A stretch of 64,000 nucleotides of DNA from Schistosoma mansoni (GCF_000237925.1 NC_031502.1:42347975-42411974), one strand, 5' to 3'. Shown: positions 37,665 to 49,690, counted from the stretch's first letter. Numbers and translations: made by a program. Notes: generated by a model from the letters alone, not told the origin.

Positions 37665-37703
37665 TCCTCCTCCTCCTCCTCCTTATCATCATCATCATCA
37701 TCA
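37665..37703. repeat. Compound CTC / ATC trinucleotide repeat
   Basis: (CTC)n then (ATC)n, followed 100 bases later by a T/C-rich tract (37817-37850). Confidence 0.9.
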
Positions 37704-38297
37704 GAGAATTAAACATTTTACTTTTAACGTTTATATTTATTTCAAAAGTTTTCTAAAATAAATATTTTTTTAATGACTCTATTTATTAGATAAATACTAA
37801 AATTATTATTTTAATTATTTCTTTTTTCTCTTTTTTCTTTTTCTTTTTTTTTAAAAAAAAGAAATTAATGTAAACATTTTTTAAGGTTATTTCAAGTCAA
37901 CAATCAATACAGATGTATACAACTATTAAAGATTTTCATTTATAATTACTGATAATTTAATTTTTTTAAAAAAAGTATCCTATAAAAGAAAATTAATAAA
38001 AAAAATTAAGATAATCTCTATAGGTTGTTTATTATTTGTTACCCAATTCAAAATGAAGGGTAAAATATACACTATAAGGTGATGAAATCATAGGATAAAA
38101 ATCTTTTTATTATTACTGATATGTATATATATTTCCTAGATGGATTAACTAGGATTTTTTTATGTGTTTCCTGAATGGTAGTAAATATATGTAAATATAG
38201 GAATGGTGATTTAAATAATGTCACTAGGAAATGATGAGTGAATACTATGTTCATTATATATAATTAATCAACCTAAGGGGATCTCAGTGATTTCTAT

Positions 38298-38721
38298 TTT
38301 TATATAGTTGAGATCATAAGTCAATTGAAGCTAGACCACCATGGAAAACCTGGAAGCACTGGAAGGCCGTTTCGTTCTATTGTGGGACTCCTCAGCAGTG
38401 CGCATCTGTTGTGAGATATTAACTCACTGAAGACGATTGGTGAACGGTTGCTCAATTTCGTAGATTGGTTGAAGTTAGACATTAACACCGTTGGATGCCG
38501 GCCAGCTCAGTGGTCTAGTAGTTAAGTGCTCTGGTGCGAGACCGATAAGTCCCGGGTTCGAATCTCGCGAGGCGGGATCATTGATGCGCACTACTAAGGA
38601 GTCCCACAATAGGACGAAGCGGCCGTCCAATGCTTCCAGGTTTTCCATGGTGGTCTAGCTTCAATTGATTCATGATTTTGACTATATAAAATTACTAAAA
38701 AATCTCCACAAATCCCCCTTC
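38298..38721 (+). mobile_element. Full-length family A element with 104-bp inverted arms
   Basis: Best complete copy. 10-bp target duplication TGATTTCTAT (38288-38297, 38722-38731). Left arm (38304-38407) and right arm (about 38578-38681) are inverted copies at roughly 90% identity. Between them lie body, CGTTGGATGCCGG and a tRNA-like region with good box A (GCTCAGTGGTCTAG) and box B (GGGTTCGAATCTC). Tail ATCTCCACAAATCCCCCTTC. The sense ribozyme (right arm) is mutated (CTAAGGA, GAAG). Confidence 0.93.
38352..38407 (-). ncRNA. Family A hammerhead, nearly intact (inverted arm)
   Basis: Helix I GCACTG/CAGTGC, core CTGAGGA, helix II GTCCC...GAAC (one pair lost), GAAAC, GGCC, site TTC. Matches the hammerhead rules although the primary sequence differs from family B. 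Confidence 0.7.
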
Positions 38722-38979
38722 TGATTTCTATCTTTGTCATACTAGTGAGTAACGGTTCCTTTTGCTTACTGGGCTATTGATCATACATTTACTTGGTTTA
38801 ATTTGATTCAGATTAAAATTTACTCAGAATATAATCAATTACTTTTTTTAGTAGACATTTAAAAAGCTGTTATTTACTAGCACACTTGTTAACTAATAAA
38901 CTCAATTGTTATTATCAGATTTCTGGAAATTGCTGAATCTGAAGTTTTGCATCAGGGGAGTGACTTTGTTTGACAACAA

Positions 38980-39150
38980 AAACAGGCACTGGACAGCTTT
39001 TTAGTCCTAGTATGAAGCTCATCAGCAGTGGGAATCCATGACCCTATTAGGGATAAAATTTATAACCATCAAGACACGCTGCGAATGCTTTACTTCAAAA
39101 TCACTGAGTAGGCACCCGATGACTGTCTAGTTGAAACTAGTACGTGATAT
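38980..39150 (-). mobile_element. Old family A relic
   Basis: AGGCACTGGACAGCTTTTTA, GTCCTAGTATGAAGCTCATC, AGCAGTGGGAATCCATGACC and a degraded antisense tRNA region. Confidence 0.6.
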
Positions 39151-39584
39151 AAAACTAGAAATAACTCTATTTGAAATGCGAAGTAAAGAATAGCTGTAGT
39201 AATTTCAAGTTTAATAGTAGTGGACGAAATATAGCACACATGAACTAAGAAATGGAGTCAAGGATCAGAAGTTGATTTACATAATAAGAACGATATCACT
39301 TGCCAATGTTATTCATCAACCGATAGTCATATATGTAAAACATTTTTGTTGTACACAGGATTTTAACTTCAGTTAATTAATGGATACTTCATAATTATTG
39401 TTTAAATATTTTCCTATTTCAATGTTTACTAATTTAAAATTTTATCGAGTGAATGAGGGGTTGGGATTGATATTGTGAAAGTAGTTATGGAAAGAGTTTA
39501 CTTTATTCTTTAGGATTCATGTTATCCTGTAGTCGTTATTCTGAATTAAATACTGATCAGCCTTTGCTCGTATATTCCTGTCTT

Positions 39585-39700
39585 CAGTGAATACCTCAGT
39601 ATAGCACATTTGTGTGAACATTAACGCTGAGGTGAAAGTTCGTTCAGCTGGTAATCTCAGATTCGGATGAAACATGAATCATAAATAATGTAGTTAACCA
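39585..39700 (+). mobile_element. Old family B hammerhead relic
   Basis: GTGTGAACATTAACGCTGAG, GTTCAGCTGGTAATCTCAGA, TTCGGATGAAACATG: order of the B hammerhead with a broken core. Same diverged subtype as 21755. Confidence 0.6.
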
Positions 39701-40109
39701 TTATCCAAATATATTATTATCCCATTACTTGTAATCGATAATTATGCAATAACTTATACTCCAAACTCATTCAAAATTATATTGATAAGAGTATATGATC
39801 TCTTGATGTTCAAAATCTATCTAAGTTACTGATGTAAGAATAAAAGAATACTTGCTATAGCTAGGAATATCAAAATGCTCAGACAACAGGTAAGAATAAC
39901 ATCGGTTACTGGATTGTCAGCTCGAAACCAAAAGAGATGCAACTGTTCCATGATACCTGAAATTAGTCATTATTTAACCGTTTTACTATCATTGTAATAC
40001 TTAAGTATTATATACTTATATATACTTAAGTATTGTATACTTAAGTTTGTTTATATTAAAATATGATTAGCTTCTCTATGAAAGTATGATTATTACTGGG
40101 TAAAATTGT

Positions 40110-40640
40110 TGAGACTTTTAGAGCATGAGAATTCTAAAGACAGGTGTTACGGTGGAAATTATTTTGAGAGTAGAACTCCTAATCACTCTTACCTGTTCTT
40201 TGCTCAACCAAGGTGGACGGTGTTCTGCTATGCGCTGACGGACTTGCCGAATTGTACGCCCTATATAACTGGCTCCACACGTCTAGTTGAATTGGTAAAT
40301 ACACATGGATGTGGCGAATTCAGGCAACGTGCCTTTATTAACGGCTCTTATTATGGGACGGTTGTAGAAAATGGCATTCAGTCTAGCTGCATTAAATGTT
40401 TTCTGTATCCACTTTTTTAACTTTTGGGTCAGAAGTTCCTCGGTAGCATCATTTAGGAATTGTAATTTTAAAAACGGTACTTTATCCGGAACGGTAGATA
40501 CCTTTGTTCTTGTTTTCATTTCTTCCTAGTATTTGTCAATGAATTTAGTTGGGTATCTATTCCTACTAAGTAGGTTACGAATATTAATCAACTCATCTAC
40601 AATGGTATCATTCGAGCAAATCATCTTAGAACGATGTGTC
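40110..40640 (-). mobile_element. Penelope-like element fragment (C-terminal, GIY-YIG)
   Basis: The minus strand encodes the end of a Penelope-like retroelement: PFLKLQFLNDATEELLTQKL, FNAARLNAIFYNRPIIRAV, PEFATSMCIYQFN, then TCGASYIGRTIRQVRQRIAE, which is the GIY-YIG endonuclease with its YIG and catalytic Arg. The reverse transcriptase catalytic core is absent and the frame is broken. This is a 5'-truncated fossil. Penelope-like elements elsewhere carry hammerheads, which makes it a possible relative of the machinery that moved the ribozyme elements here. Confidence 0.88.
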
Positions 40641-40680
40641 AGGATCTTTATTAGGTCTGGAATATGTATATGTCCTGGAA

Positions 40681-40835
40681 TTGAAGGCAGATATCAAAAA
40701 CATGAATAGCATTTGAAAACAACCGGAAAGGAGGGACGAGGGCAAAGTTAGTTGGAGATCCATGATTGGCGACCTATGCTTCACGAAAGGCAACAGGTAT
40801 AGGTAACTAACAAATTAATTAAGTAGGTTGGTAAG
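40681..40835 (+). mobile_element. LINE 3' end with short-repeat tail
   Basis: The plus strand reads ADIKNMNSI, then KVSWRSMIGDLCFTKGNRYR, the C-terminal signature of schistosome LINEs (V-x-W-R...GDLC-x-T-x-GN). It ends in an AAGTAGG/AAGTAAG tail. It abuts the Penelope-like fragment. Confidence 0.75.
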
Positions 40836-41161
40836 TAAGTAAACATACATGTATATATGTATGTATGTGTGCATGGATAGTAACTGATGACTGAAAGTGT
40901 TGGCAAAGGAAATGTTCTTTTTGAAATTGTTCCACGCTAACTTGGGTAGATGAACATGGTGTCTGACGATTTAAACAATATTCTACAGCATACTTGATTA
41001 TCATATAAGAAAATGGAGCTAACTCAAAGAATCATCTCAAACAAATGTATCTTATAAAATACACAAGTGACCGATAAAACATATTTAATTTAAAGCAAGA
41101 ATAATCTCTAAGTTATAACAAGAACTAATAATGATCAGACTTTCTATAATATTTAACATAC

Positions 41162-42655
41162 TTGTTTAGCGATTGATCTTTGATGTTCACTAACATGCCA
41201 ATGATTTAAAGCATTTGTTAGTGACTTAAAACGAGTGACACATTGTTGAGATGATTTGTCAGGTGACATTAAATTAATACTAGGACTACTGGATGAAGGG
41301 GATGAACAATTTGTCAATGGTGATATGAATGGTAAATAATTTTTATGACATACATAAACAACTTGTAAGTTTGTAAGAATTGATGATAATTGCAATAAAA
41401 TCTTATTAAACTTTGTTTGATGTTTTAACTTATTCGTACTGTTCAGGGAAGAGTCTGTATGTCCATTATCGGTCTCTTCATCATTATCATTTTCATCTAT
41501 AAGAGACTTCAATAAATCGACATAGAACAAACTTAAAGAAGCCAAGGTATTCCATAGATAATTGCGTCGATTGACTAAATGTGTAAATATTTTCACAGCT
41601 CCAATGTGACTGAGTGTTTGACAATGTAATCGAAACTTATGCACTGAAGTTGTAAATAGATCACAGGCTATACAGTACAATTGTATTGATGATGTTAAAT
41701 TGAAATTATTTTTGACATTATTGCAATTACTGCTATTGTTACCTACATTACTACTGTTATTATTATGAGTAGTAAGATTAGTCGTTATATTCATTGATGA
41801 CGTAATATAATTCTGTCCTTTTGTAGTTGAACATTGTACATTATTGTTGTTACTGATATCTAACATTTTATTTTCACAAATATTTAAGGTTGATAGAATA
41901 CGTGACTGATTCCATAAACCACCTTCACAAACATGTACAAGAAAACTTAATCTTTGTGCGTGTTTTTCTGTTTTACAATGTAATTGAAAATTAGCCTTTA
42001 AAGGACTTTTGTAAGAGCATAGTTTACAAAACCAAAAACCATTTGTATGTAAAGTTATTAAATTTGTAACGTAGTCTAAATCAAACGGTACACGATTCCG
42101 CTCGACATGTTCAATCAAGACATCTAAATTATCCGTTGTAAATGTACAGCATACTTGGCAAGCTAATGGATGATTTGCTGTTTCAGTAAGATTACATAGT
42201 AGATTGTCATAAGATGATGTCAGAGGTATGAATGTTTTCAATGGATGATCATAACAAAAAGAGGTCGAATCAGTGACAGAAGACGAATATGAAGGACAGC
42301 TAGGTTGATGCATTCTATCTTCACCATTAGGTAAACCTATTTCAAGAAAATTTGTAATGGCTTTATTTATATTTATATTATCTCTGACTTTTTCATTCTC
42401 AGTTTTGTTCTGAAGAAATTCAATAGTTTTTTGATCTAGTTTCATATTTTGATGCGATGATGATATTGTTCGTCTTTCAGACAATGTTTGTGCAGTTAAA
42501 ATATTTAAATCGCATGATGAATTTGATTTTTTACTGGCTGAGTTTAAATGGGTAAGATTTTGATGCAGATTATTTTGTTGATGGCGATTACAATCAGGAC
42601 TTTCACTATGATTACTTCTTGTATCAGCTGTATTGAATATTGTTTGTTCGTGTTC
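41162..42655 (-). CDS. zfhx: ZFHX-family multi-zinc-finger exon (498 codons)
   Basis: Continues the ZFHX-like protein in phase 0 (acceptor ATTGTAG/GAACAC, donor CAA/GTATGT). It opens with a Ser/Asn/Gln-rich stretch, then has a CQVC...H half-finger around exon residue 166 (CTFTTDNLDVL), a full C2H2 finger near residue 210 (FWFCKLC, KANFQLHCKTEKH) followed by the VHVCEGGLWN block, an Asn-rich spacer, and a full finger near residue 328 (LYCIAC, HKFRLHCQTLSH). A poorly conserved finger-like segment ending WHVSEHQRS closes the exon. KANFQLHCKT.KH and EGG match the same consecutive fingers in vertebrate ZFHX3/4, so this is not a generic C2H2 protein. Homeodomains, which follow these fingers in other animals, are not in this exon. 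Neighbouring introns carry hammerhead retroposons. Confidence 0.92.
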
Positions 42656-44014
42656 CTACAATTAGAAAAAACAAAGAAACTATAAACGAACGTTTCAGAA
42701 AAAATGTGTATACTGTGTTGAAATGAGTTAAAACATCACCAACCGATGGTTTAGAAGCTTACTTAATATACAGTACTCAATGTGAGTAACGGGTGTCCCA
42801 GTATTTAATCAGTTATTATCTTTTACGTAAAATCACAAATACCTATTGACAATGAAAAAAAGCTAGACCAACATGGAAAACCTGAAAGCACTGGACGGCC
42901 GTTTCGTCCTAGTGTGGGACTCCTTAACAGTGCGCATCCACGATACTGCCCGCGGGATTCGAACCCAGAACCTATCGGTATGGGTTTTTCATGGTGGTCT
43001 AGCTTTAATTGACTCATGAACTGAACCATTGAATTACTATAATATCCACAAAATCCCCTTTCTGATAATTAAAAAAAATGATTCCATGTGTCATCATAAA
43101 CCAAAACCTATCAATAAATCCACTGCTTTAAAAAACAATATAATGTTAAACTCAACACTATAATTTGTAAAATTTTAAGAGCCTTAATTTGCGCGCTATA
43201 AATACTTTGAATTTGAATAAAAGATGATCTATCTCTTGTTTGATCACGAGTCAAACTATTCTATCAGTATATTTGTTTGGAAAAGCACTGTTTATCTGAT
43301 GTATGATATTGTTCTTTCGAAATACTTTGAATCTAAACAAAAATTTAACATTATGCTTTCTAGGTGAATTTGTCAGTTTAGCCTTTTATCATAGTCAATG
43401 ATTTCAACTCATCTTCAAAGGATATAGACGTAATGATGTATAGAATTTAGTGTTCATTCCATCATTTGATGTGCTGTATTCTCGAGTTATCCAACATCGA
43501 AGTGAACATTGTAAGTCTTTAGTTTCTGTTTCCTCATGACAATCTATAATAATTCATAAAAAATATTTACCAGTACAGAATTTATTTTATTCATTAGACT
43601 AGTGAATGTAGAAGTAATTGAATAGAAAGATATAATACTCCATTAGATGGTTCTTTTTTTAATTGAAGATTACTTATTCTCTATTATACAGTTAATAAAT
43701 TATGATCTTGGAGGAATTTATAAAATTATGATTATAAATTTTCTAGTTATGATGTGTGAATACCGGAAAAGTATACTTAGGAAACTGATAGAATCTTTTT
43801 GAGATAAATCTACCATGTCTGATATATGGTTGAAGCTATAAAGTAATAGACAGCTATTGTACTTTCAAGACATTTTATTATCATAACATGACGTGTCGGC
43901 TGCGGAATCGTAACATTATGATCATCATAAATAAATGAATAAATGTTGACATCATAAAGTGAACAACACAAAACAAATTTAAAGAAATTTTAATTCGTAC
44001 TGAAGAAATCTTAC
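42656..44014 (-). other. ZFHX intron (1.36 kb)
   Basis: Bounded by the phase 0 donor at 44014 and acceptor at 42656. Holds one family A copy (42852); otherwise AT-rich. Confidence 0.85.
42852..43069 (-). mobile_element. Family A element in ZFHX intron
   Basis: Antisense ribozyme arm, shortened antisense tRNA-like region (box B GGGATTCGAACCCAG), then an abrupt switch to the inverted arm (TTTTTCATGGTGGTCTAGC) and tail. GAAA and GTC are present but the core reads TTAAGGA. Confidence 0.85.
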
Positions 44015-44294
44015 CTGAAGATTATTTAGATGTTTATCCGATTGTTGATGTATTGCTAAATTTCCTTTTGTTGTAGTTGAATAATTGCATATTTCACAAC
44101 GATATGGTTTATAACCACAAACATAAGTTTCACCTCGTCCTAATCTTGGATGTACAGTTTTTGTAACACAATAAAGACATGAATTAGTTGATACTCCGTA
44201 AGAATCTTTATTTTGTAATTGTTGTTGTTTAGGCATAGTTAATGAAGATGAATACTTTAGTTGACCAGAAGAAGAATACAGATTTGAATGTTTG
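44015..44294 (-). CDS. zfhx: ZFHX-family zinc-finger exon (first seen)
   Basis: Encodes a segment of a nuclear zinc-finger transcription factor of the ZFHX3/ZFHX4/zfh-2 family. The sequence contains the family hallmark [19 protein letters not shown] followed by a C2H2 finger ([22 protein letters not shown]) and LNNLQ, which I recognise from vertebrate ZFHX3/4. The 3' end is a strong donor, CAG/GTAAGA, in phase 0. The 5' end is less sure: an acceptor TTAGCATTTAG lies just before 44294, but an open frame continues to an ATG at 44324-44326, preceded by an in-frame stop, so this could also be the first coding exon. The upstream family region (other fingers) was not found up to 64 kb. Family assignment is firm; the 5' boundary is not. 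Confidence 0.88.
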
Positions 44295-45143
44295 CTAAAT
44301 GCTAATTTTGTAAATGTTTTATTCATAGATTATACAGTTGTATTTCAATATTGAAGATAGTTATTTATTATGATGAGTTCAATAGAACTAAACACTATGG
44401 TATTAATAAAGTTCTGTTGATAGAAAAAAGAATAGAAAAACACTTAATATAAAAATGAATAGTTATGAAATAAGGAAATCAGTAACAAATGGATTATTAA
44501 ATAACGCAGACTTGATTTAAGAAAAATGATTAGTTAACAGCTTGTAGTTCTTAGACTTGACATCCTAACCACTACATGTATATAATCTTTTTCTAGTTGA
44601 ATATGAAGACCTTTAAGTGTGTTATAAATTTACTTTGTTAGCTTTGGATATGTTTTTAGTCTAGAAAGAGATAACTGTTATATATTTACTATAAAGTTTA
44701 CTTGATTTGTATTGTTTGTTAACCAATTTCAACTTTTATTTCACTAGCTGAGGAACCACTAAAAGTTGACAAACATTCAATAACCATTTCTTCATAAAAG
44801 TTAACTCATCAGCAGTATATAACCACGAGAATATCTTTAGGTTCATGTAGATAGTCAGAATACCTCAGTTAGTTTTAACTACAACAAAATTGTTGTCACA
44901 AGATTATTACGAATTTGCTACTTCATTGCTGATCCGTTTATCACCATAGATTTTGACTTCATACTACATAAACTGGACTTTTGAATCAAAGCAAAGATTA
45001 ATCTACATTTCAGTGCTTCGATGAATGCAAACTTCAAATGAAAGCACCTAGTTCAAAAGAATTTATTTACGTTTATACATAATTTTCAAGTGACATTTTC
45101 ATTCAATCCTATTTAATTATCAGAAACTAAATAATTTTTAATG

Positions 45144-45736
45144 ATCAGAAGGGGTTTTGTAGCGATTTCAGTATTTTCATAGTTGAAATCATTAGTCAAT
45201 TGAAGCTAGACCATCATGGAAAACCTGGAAGCCATGGAAGGCCGTTTCGTCCTATTGTGCGACTCCTCAGCAGTGCGCATCCACGATGCTGCTTCAATCG
45301 ACTCATGATTTCAACTATGACAATACTGTAATCTCCACAAAACCCCTTTTGATCTATAATCATATGCTCACTAGTGACTGAATCCAAGGGATGTTTCCTT
45401 GAGTTCTAGTGGAAAGCAGTGACCAATGGAGTTCAACCAAGTCTGTTAAAGATATATCAACTCACTGAAGACAATTGGTGAACGGTTGCTCAAACATCAT
45501 GAATTGGTTGAAGTTAGACATTAACACCATCGGATGCCGGCTCAGTGGTCTATCGGTTAAGTGCTCTGGCGCGAGACTGGTAGATCCTGGGTTCTAATCT
45601 CGCGAGTGCGGGATCGTAGATGTGCATTGCTGAGGATTCCGACAATAGGACTAAACGGCCGTCCAATGCTTCGAGGTTTTCCATAATGGTCTAGCTTTAA
45701 TTGACTCATGATTTCAACTATGACAATTTTTAATGA
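45144..45736 (+). mobile_element. Family A composite: two-tailed foldback + full unit
   Basis: 45144-45355 is a foldback whose both ends carry the tail (ATCAGAAGGGGTTTTGT at the left, ACAAAACCCCTTTTGAT at the right). It is followed without gap by a complete unit: body from ATGCTCACTAGTGACTG, tRNA-like region (box A CGGCTCAGTGG, box B GGGTTCTAATCTC), ribozyme and end. Ribozyme arms are partly broken (GGAT, TAAAC). Confidence 0.88.
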
Positions 45737-46739
45737 CATCTGAAAAAATATATATTTCCAACTGAAAAAAATAAAGATAGAAACTTATGGTCAATTTTGA
45801 CCACTTATAGATTTGGACAGAAAAAAATAAAATAAAACCACAATGTGATTTTAAATAAATCAAATTAAACTGATCAATTCATTTTAGTTTTTCTTTAATT
45901 TTTTTTTCTTTTTTTCTTCTTCTTTTTCACTGTTTTTTTGTTTATCACCAATATTTTTTGTTGTTGTTGGAAATAATTAAATATTCTATCTACTGTATGA
46001 TGATGATGATGATTTGAACAAGATGAAATCATAAAAAATATAAAATGTCTAGCTGAGACAAGTATTTCTTCTATGTTATTTAATAGCAGTTTTTAAGATC
46101 CCCATAGATAATAACACTTAATAAATTAAAATATTCATTTATTTGAGACTAAATTTTATCTAGACAATAAGTTGGTTAATTTTTAATGAAAGACATAAGA
46201 TAAAGAATGTTACCATACTAAATAGAATTAATGATGCTCTTTTTTCTTCTTTTCCTTTTTTAATTAAAAGTTTTGAGTAGAGAACAAAACTTTTTATGAG
46301 AAATAGTTTTTATTATAAAGTTGATTGTCGGTAATATTTTTAATGATGTCATTTAATTGAGATTAAGTAATAATTGGTTAGCTTTTATGATTATCTCCTT
46401 CTATACATGAAAGGGAAAAGTGAATATTTAAAGGGGACTCATTTTACTAAAATCAAGTTTTGGAGAGCTAATCAATTATTCATATTTTCTTCATTTATTA
46501 AAATAATGAACAATTTATGTGGATTGATTTAAACTCAATTAAAAGAGGTGGAAATTACAAACTATAGGGTAATATTGGTTAAGTGAAACATTTTCAATCA
46601 TCGTTTGTCGATTTTTTAAAAATACAAATATTCTACTCATTTGACATAAAAATCTTACTGGAATAAGTAAGTTCGTGGACAAAAATTTCCTTAAGGTGAA
46701 CAATAATTGGTGATTTTCTGTGTTCAACAAAATAAACTC

Positions 46740-46905
46740 GGCCTATAATACTGTGGTGTGGGTTACTTAAGTTGTATATGGTGGTGGTCAGGCATAGAAT
46801 GCTGGGGAAAGAACCGAAACGGAACACAATTGGTATGAAAATGCATGAGCAATGAAATTGGAGAGGATGGACTGCTACTCGCAGAAGGAACAGTCAAAAT
46901 TGAAA
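46740..46905. repeat. Dispersed repeat, class unknown (copy 1)
   Basis: Shares GTGTGGGTTACTT-like and ATGGTGGTGGTCAGGCATAG blocks with 51430-51560. Possibly part of a retroelement end; not classifiable here. Confidence 0.4.
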
Positions 46906-47477
46906 CAATTGTTTGCTATTTTGAAAATTAAGTATTTGCTGTATGGTTGTAAGATTTTAGTGAGATAGTCTGTAATTTTCGTGTCAAATACATTCGATTG
47001 TCCCCACTCGTGTTCTTGTTCACTACAATACAACTACGGTTATTCTATGTAATAATAATAGTTAATAAAATGGAAATATTTATTTTAGGCCATTACGGTA
47101 AATCATATCTTAAAAATGATCTAAAATTAAGGATAATCAGTAATTAATACAACTTCCAGATGATTGGTTTTAATTACTTAGCTCAGGTACCTGTTTCTTT
47201 GTTATATGAGAGAACTGAAGGATTTGTGATAGCTAGAATGACCAGTTTCGCATTCTGTATATCATGGTTTCCACTGACAGCACTTTTAAATCAGTTTATG
47301 TGATTAGGTATATATCTGAATAAAGTGTAGTAAATTTTTTCTTTAATTCAAACGAGAAGTTTAAGGAAGAAAAATATCTGAACAATACAGTTTAATTTTC
47401 AGCTTGTTCAATTGCACTGAAATTATGAGAAGAAAATAAAAGTTGAACATGCAATGTCGTGAACTGATTGTGACTAG

Positions 47478-47662
47478 AAATTTACACCGTTGAATGACGG
47501 CTCACTGGTCTACAGGTTAGGCGGAAGGTCTTGAGTTCGATTCTTGTGTGCAGGATTATGGATACGAACTGTTGAGGAGTCTCATACTCGAATGTAATAA
47601 CCACCCAGTGCTTCCAGGTTTTCAATAGTAATCTAGCTAAGATTGGTTCATGATTTCGGTGC
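47478..47662 (+). mobile_element. Old family A element
   Basis: CACCGTTGAATGACGGCTCA, CTGGTCTACAGGTTAGGCGG, box B GAGTTCGATTCTTG, GAACTGTTGAGGAGTCTCAT, CCAGTGCTTCCAGGTTTTC and TTGGTTCATGATTTC in family order; ribozyme core lost. Confidence 0.75.
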
Positions 47663-49370
47663 AAAGCAGCTTCGGACATCCTAGAATAATATTGATGAAT
47701 AGTTAATCAAAAGAGTTTGGAAAAAGGTATACTGTTATTTAATTGATGGCATATGTTGACCTCTAACAATAACTACATATGTATTTATAGTATGGCAAGT
47801 AAATAGTGAAGTTGATATTTGCTCTTTAAGGAGCATGTAACTTATGATATATAATTCACAGTAAAATGAAATTTAAGTTATTCTTTTATTCATAAATAAC
47901 ATCTAAACAAATCTTAACCTCAAACACAGTAATTCAATGTGAAATAATACTTTGAAAGTTTCTTTAAAAAAGGACTAGTCTCAAGTTAAATAATCAAGAG
48001 GGTAAGTGATAAAATTCCAGTTTGATATAAATATGGAATATCAGGTACTTTTCCATAGCAGTAAGGCTAATCGATTTTTTCATGTATTGGACTTGTCAGA
48101 AAGAGATTAACCGAAACACAATAATGAGATTTGCAATGTGAAGCAAATTTATTGAGATTGTTGTATTTTAATAACATACAAGACAAAATGGGCAAATATG
48201 CAAGAGAAAAAAGGTTATTACTATTGTTTTACCTCTTTGGATTCATAAGGCATCATTAACTTGTAATCAGTTTGTCGGTAAACAAACATCATGTCAAATT
48301 AATAGAATGACGTAATTGAGACATATGGAATTTAACACAAATTAAACGACGAGCTTTTAAGGTTTTTTGAATGATAAATGAATGAATGATATTCCTAGCA
48401 TACTGTCGATAATTTTATGACTTAACATGATAATAGGTTACAAAAAAGAACATCAGTACTTACACTATAGTTGAATTTTAAGTTGTGTATTGACAGTAAT
48501 TTATTCAAACAAGAAAGTCTCACAAGGCCGACAGAAAGGAATCGGATTGACGTGAGGAATCGGAGAGAGAATACAGGATAAGTCTTAGGACTTACTTATT
48601 TTAATAGGGCATTTGAAGTTAACAAACAAATAGTGGGAAATAAAGTAATTGGATTTTGTACTTTTGGTTGTGACGGACAGAGAAAAATCCGGTAAAATAA
48701 TTCTGTAAGTTTGACAGATTACCACAAGTGCTCTTTTGTTATCTAATTCAAGGCCACTACCAGATGGTGCTTAGTAAAACTGTGGATTATCTTCTGGGAT
48801 TTAGCTTTTTCGGACTGTGTTCTGTTAAGCTCTTGGATTTCTATTTCATTAAACATTGTTGTTCAGCGAGCTAACATTTATTTAATTTACCGTTGATCAT
48901 CGCTTAACGTTGTTCTAGTGGCTCAGATTAGTACACAATGGAGATAATTCACTTACCATTGAAGAATATGAAGGAAAAATAGTGTATTTTCAGTAGTGAG
49001 TTTAATTTAGAAAATCGTATTCTCCGTAACTACTATTTACATCTAAATTCAGTATGTCAGATGTTCTAAGTTTTATGATAAATTTAAATGTCCGAATTTA
49101 TTGTGATCTGTATAGTAATAAAAAATTAACGTTTTACTGAGACCCTCTATCAGAATCTAGTCGTACAAACAGTATGTGGTAGAATAGATTCTTAATGGAT
49201 ATGTAACATTGAAAGCGGGAAGAAAATCTTCAAATGTTACGATTAAGCTGTTTCAATAATTCAGGGGAAAAGTTATGTGCATTCATAAATCATTAGTTAC
49301 TAGGCCGGAGATTACAAGTATCTATAAATAGCTATCTAAGCGAGATGATTCAGATCCGGACATCATCAGC

Positions 49371-49690
49371 GGTGATTTGCTGTGGCAGCCGACATATCAG
49401 CTTCCAGATTAGGAGGAAATCGAGAAGAAACCCTGGAGGTGGACGGGTCACAGTATACAGAGATCATGGAACCACACCACGAGACAAGCCCCAACTTGGG
49501 ATCCTCAAGACAAAAGAAAAAGAAGCACACAAAAAAGCACATCTCATCGGGAATTAAAGGGAGATATAGAAAGAATGATTAGCACTCTCGAAGAACTGGA
49601 AAGAAAGGGGTAGAAAATAGTTATTTGGGGATCTCTTTAGCCAGTGGCCTATATTTCACGATAGATAAAAGGCATAAGTGTCAAAAATAC
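49371..49690 (+). mobile_element. LINE 3' end
   Basis: One frame reads EIEKKPWRWTGHSIQRSWNH then TTRQAPTWDPQDKRKRSTQK and a GDIERM-LEELERK block. This is the endonuclease/RT LINE C-terminus (WRWIGH, TRQAL-WNP, GKRKRGRPK, LE). The overlapping 66-70 codon frames are shadows. Confidence 0.78.

Larger units (their letters stand above)
36810..41161 (-). other. 4.35-kb interval between ZFHX exon and Asn-rich exon
   Basis: An intron if the two belong to one gene. Holds A copies (36896, 38298, 38980), a B relic (39585), the Penelope-like and LINE pieces (40110-40830), (TA)n at 37441-37468 and pyrimidine-rich low complexity at 37665-37860. Confidence 0.45.

Noticed and set aside
38530-38580. tRNA gene (good box A and box B, cloverleaf-like)
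   Set aside because: It recurs in many copies with the same non-tRNA flanks and ribozyme; it is the pol III head of the family A retroposon, not a functional tRNA.
40106-40420. 104-codon plus-strand frame
   Set aside because: Shadow of the Penelope-like GIY-YIG region on the opposite strand.
48530-48960. Possible retroelement terminal region
   Set aside because: Composition differs slightly from the background, but no terminal repeat, duplication or second copy was seen in the window.
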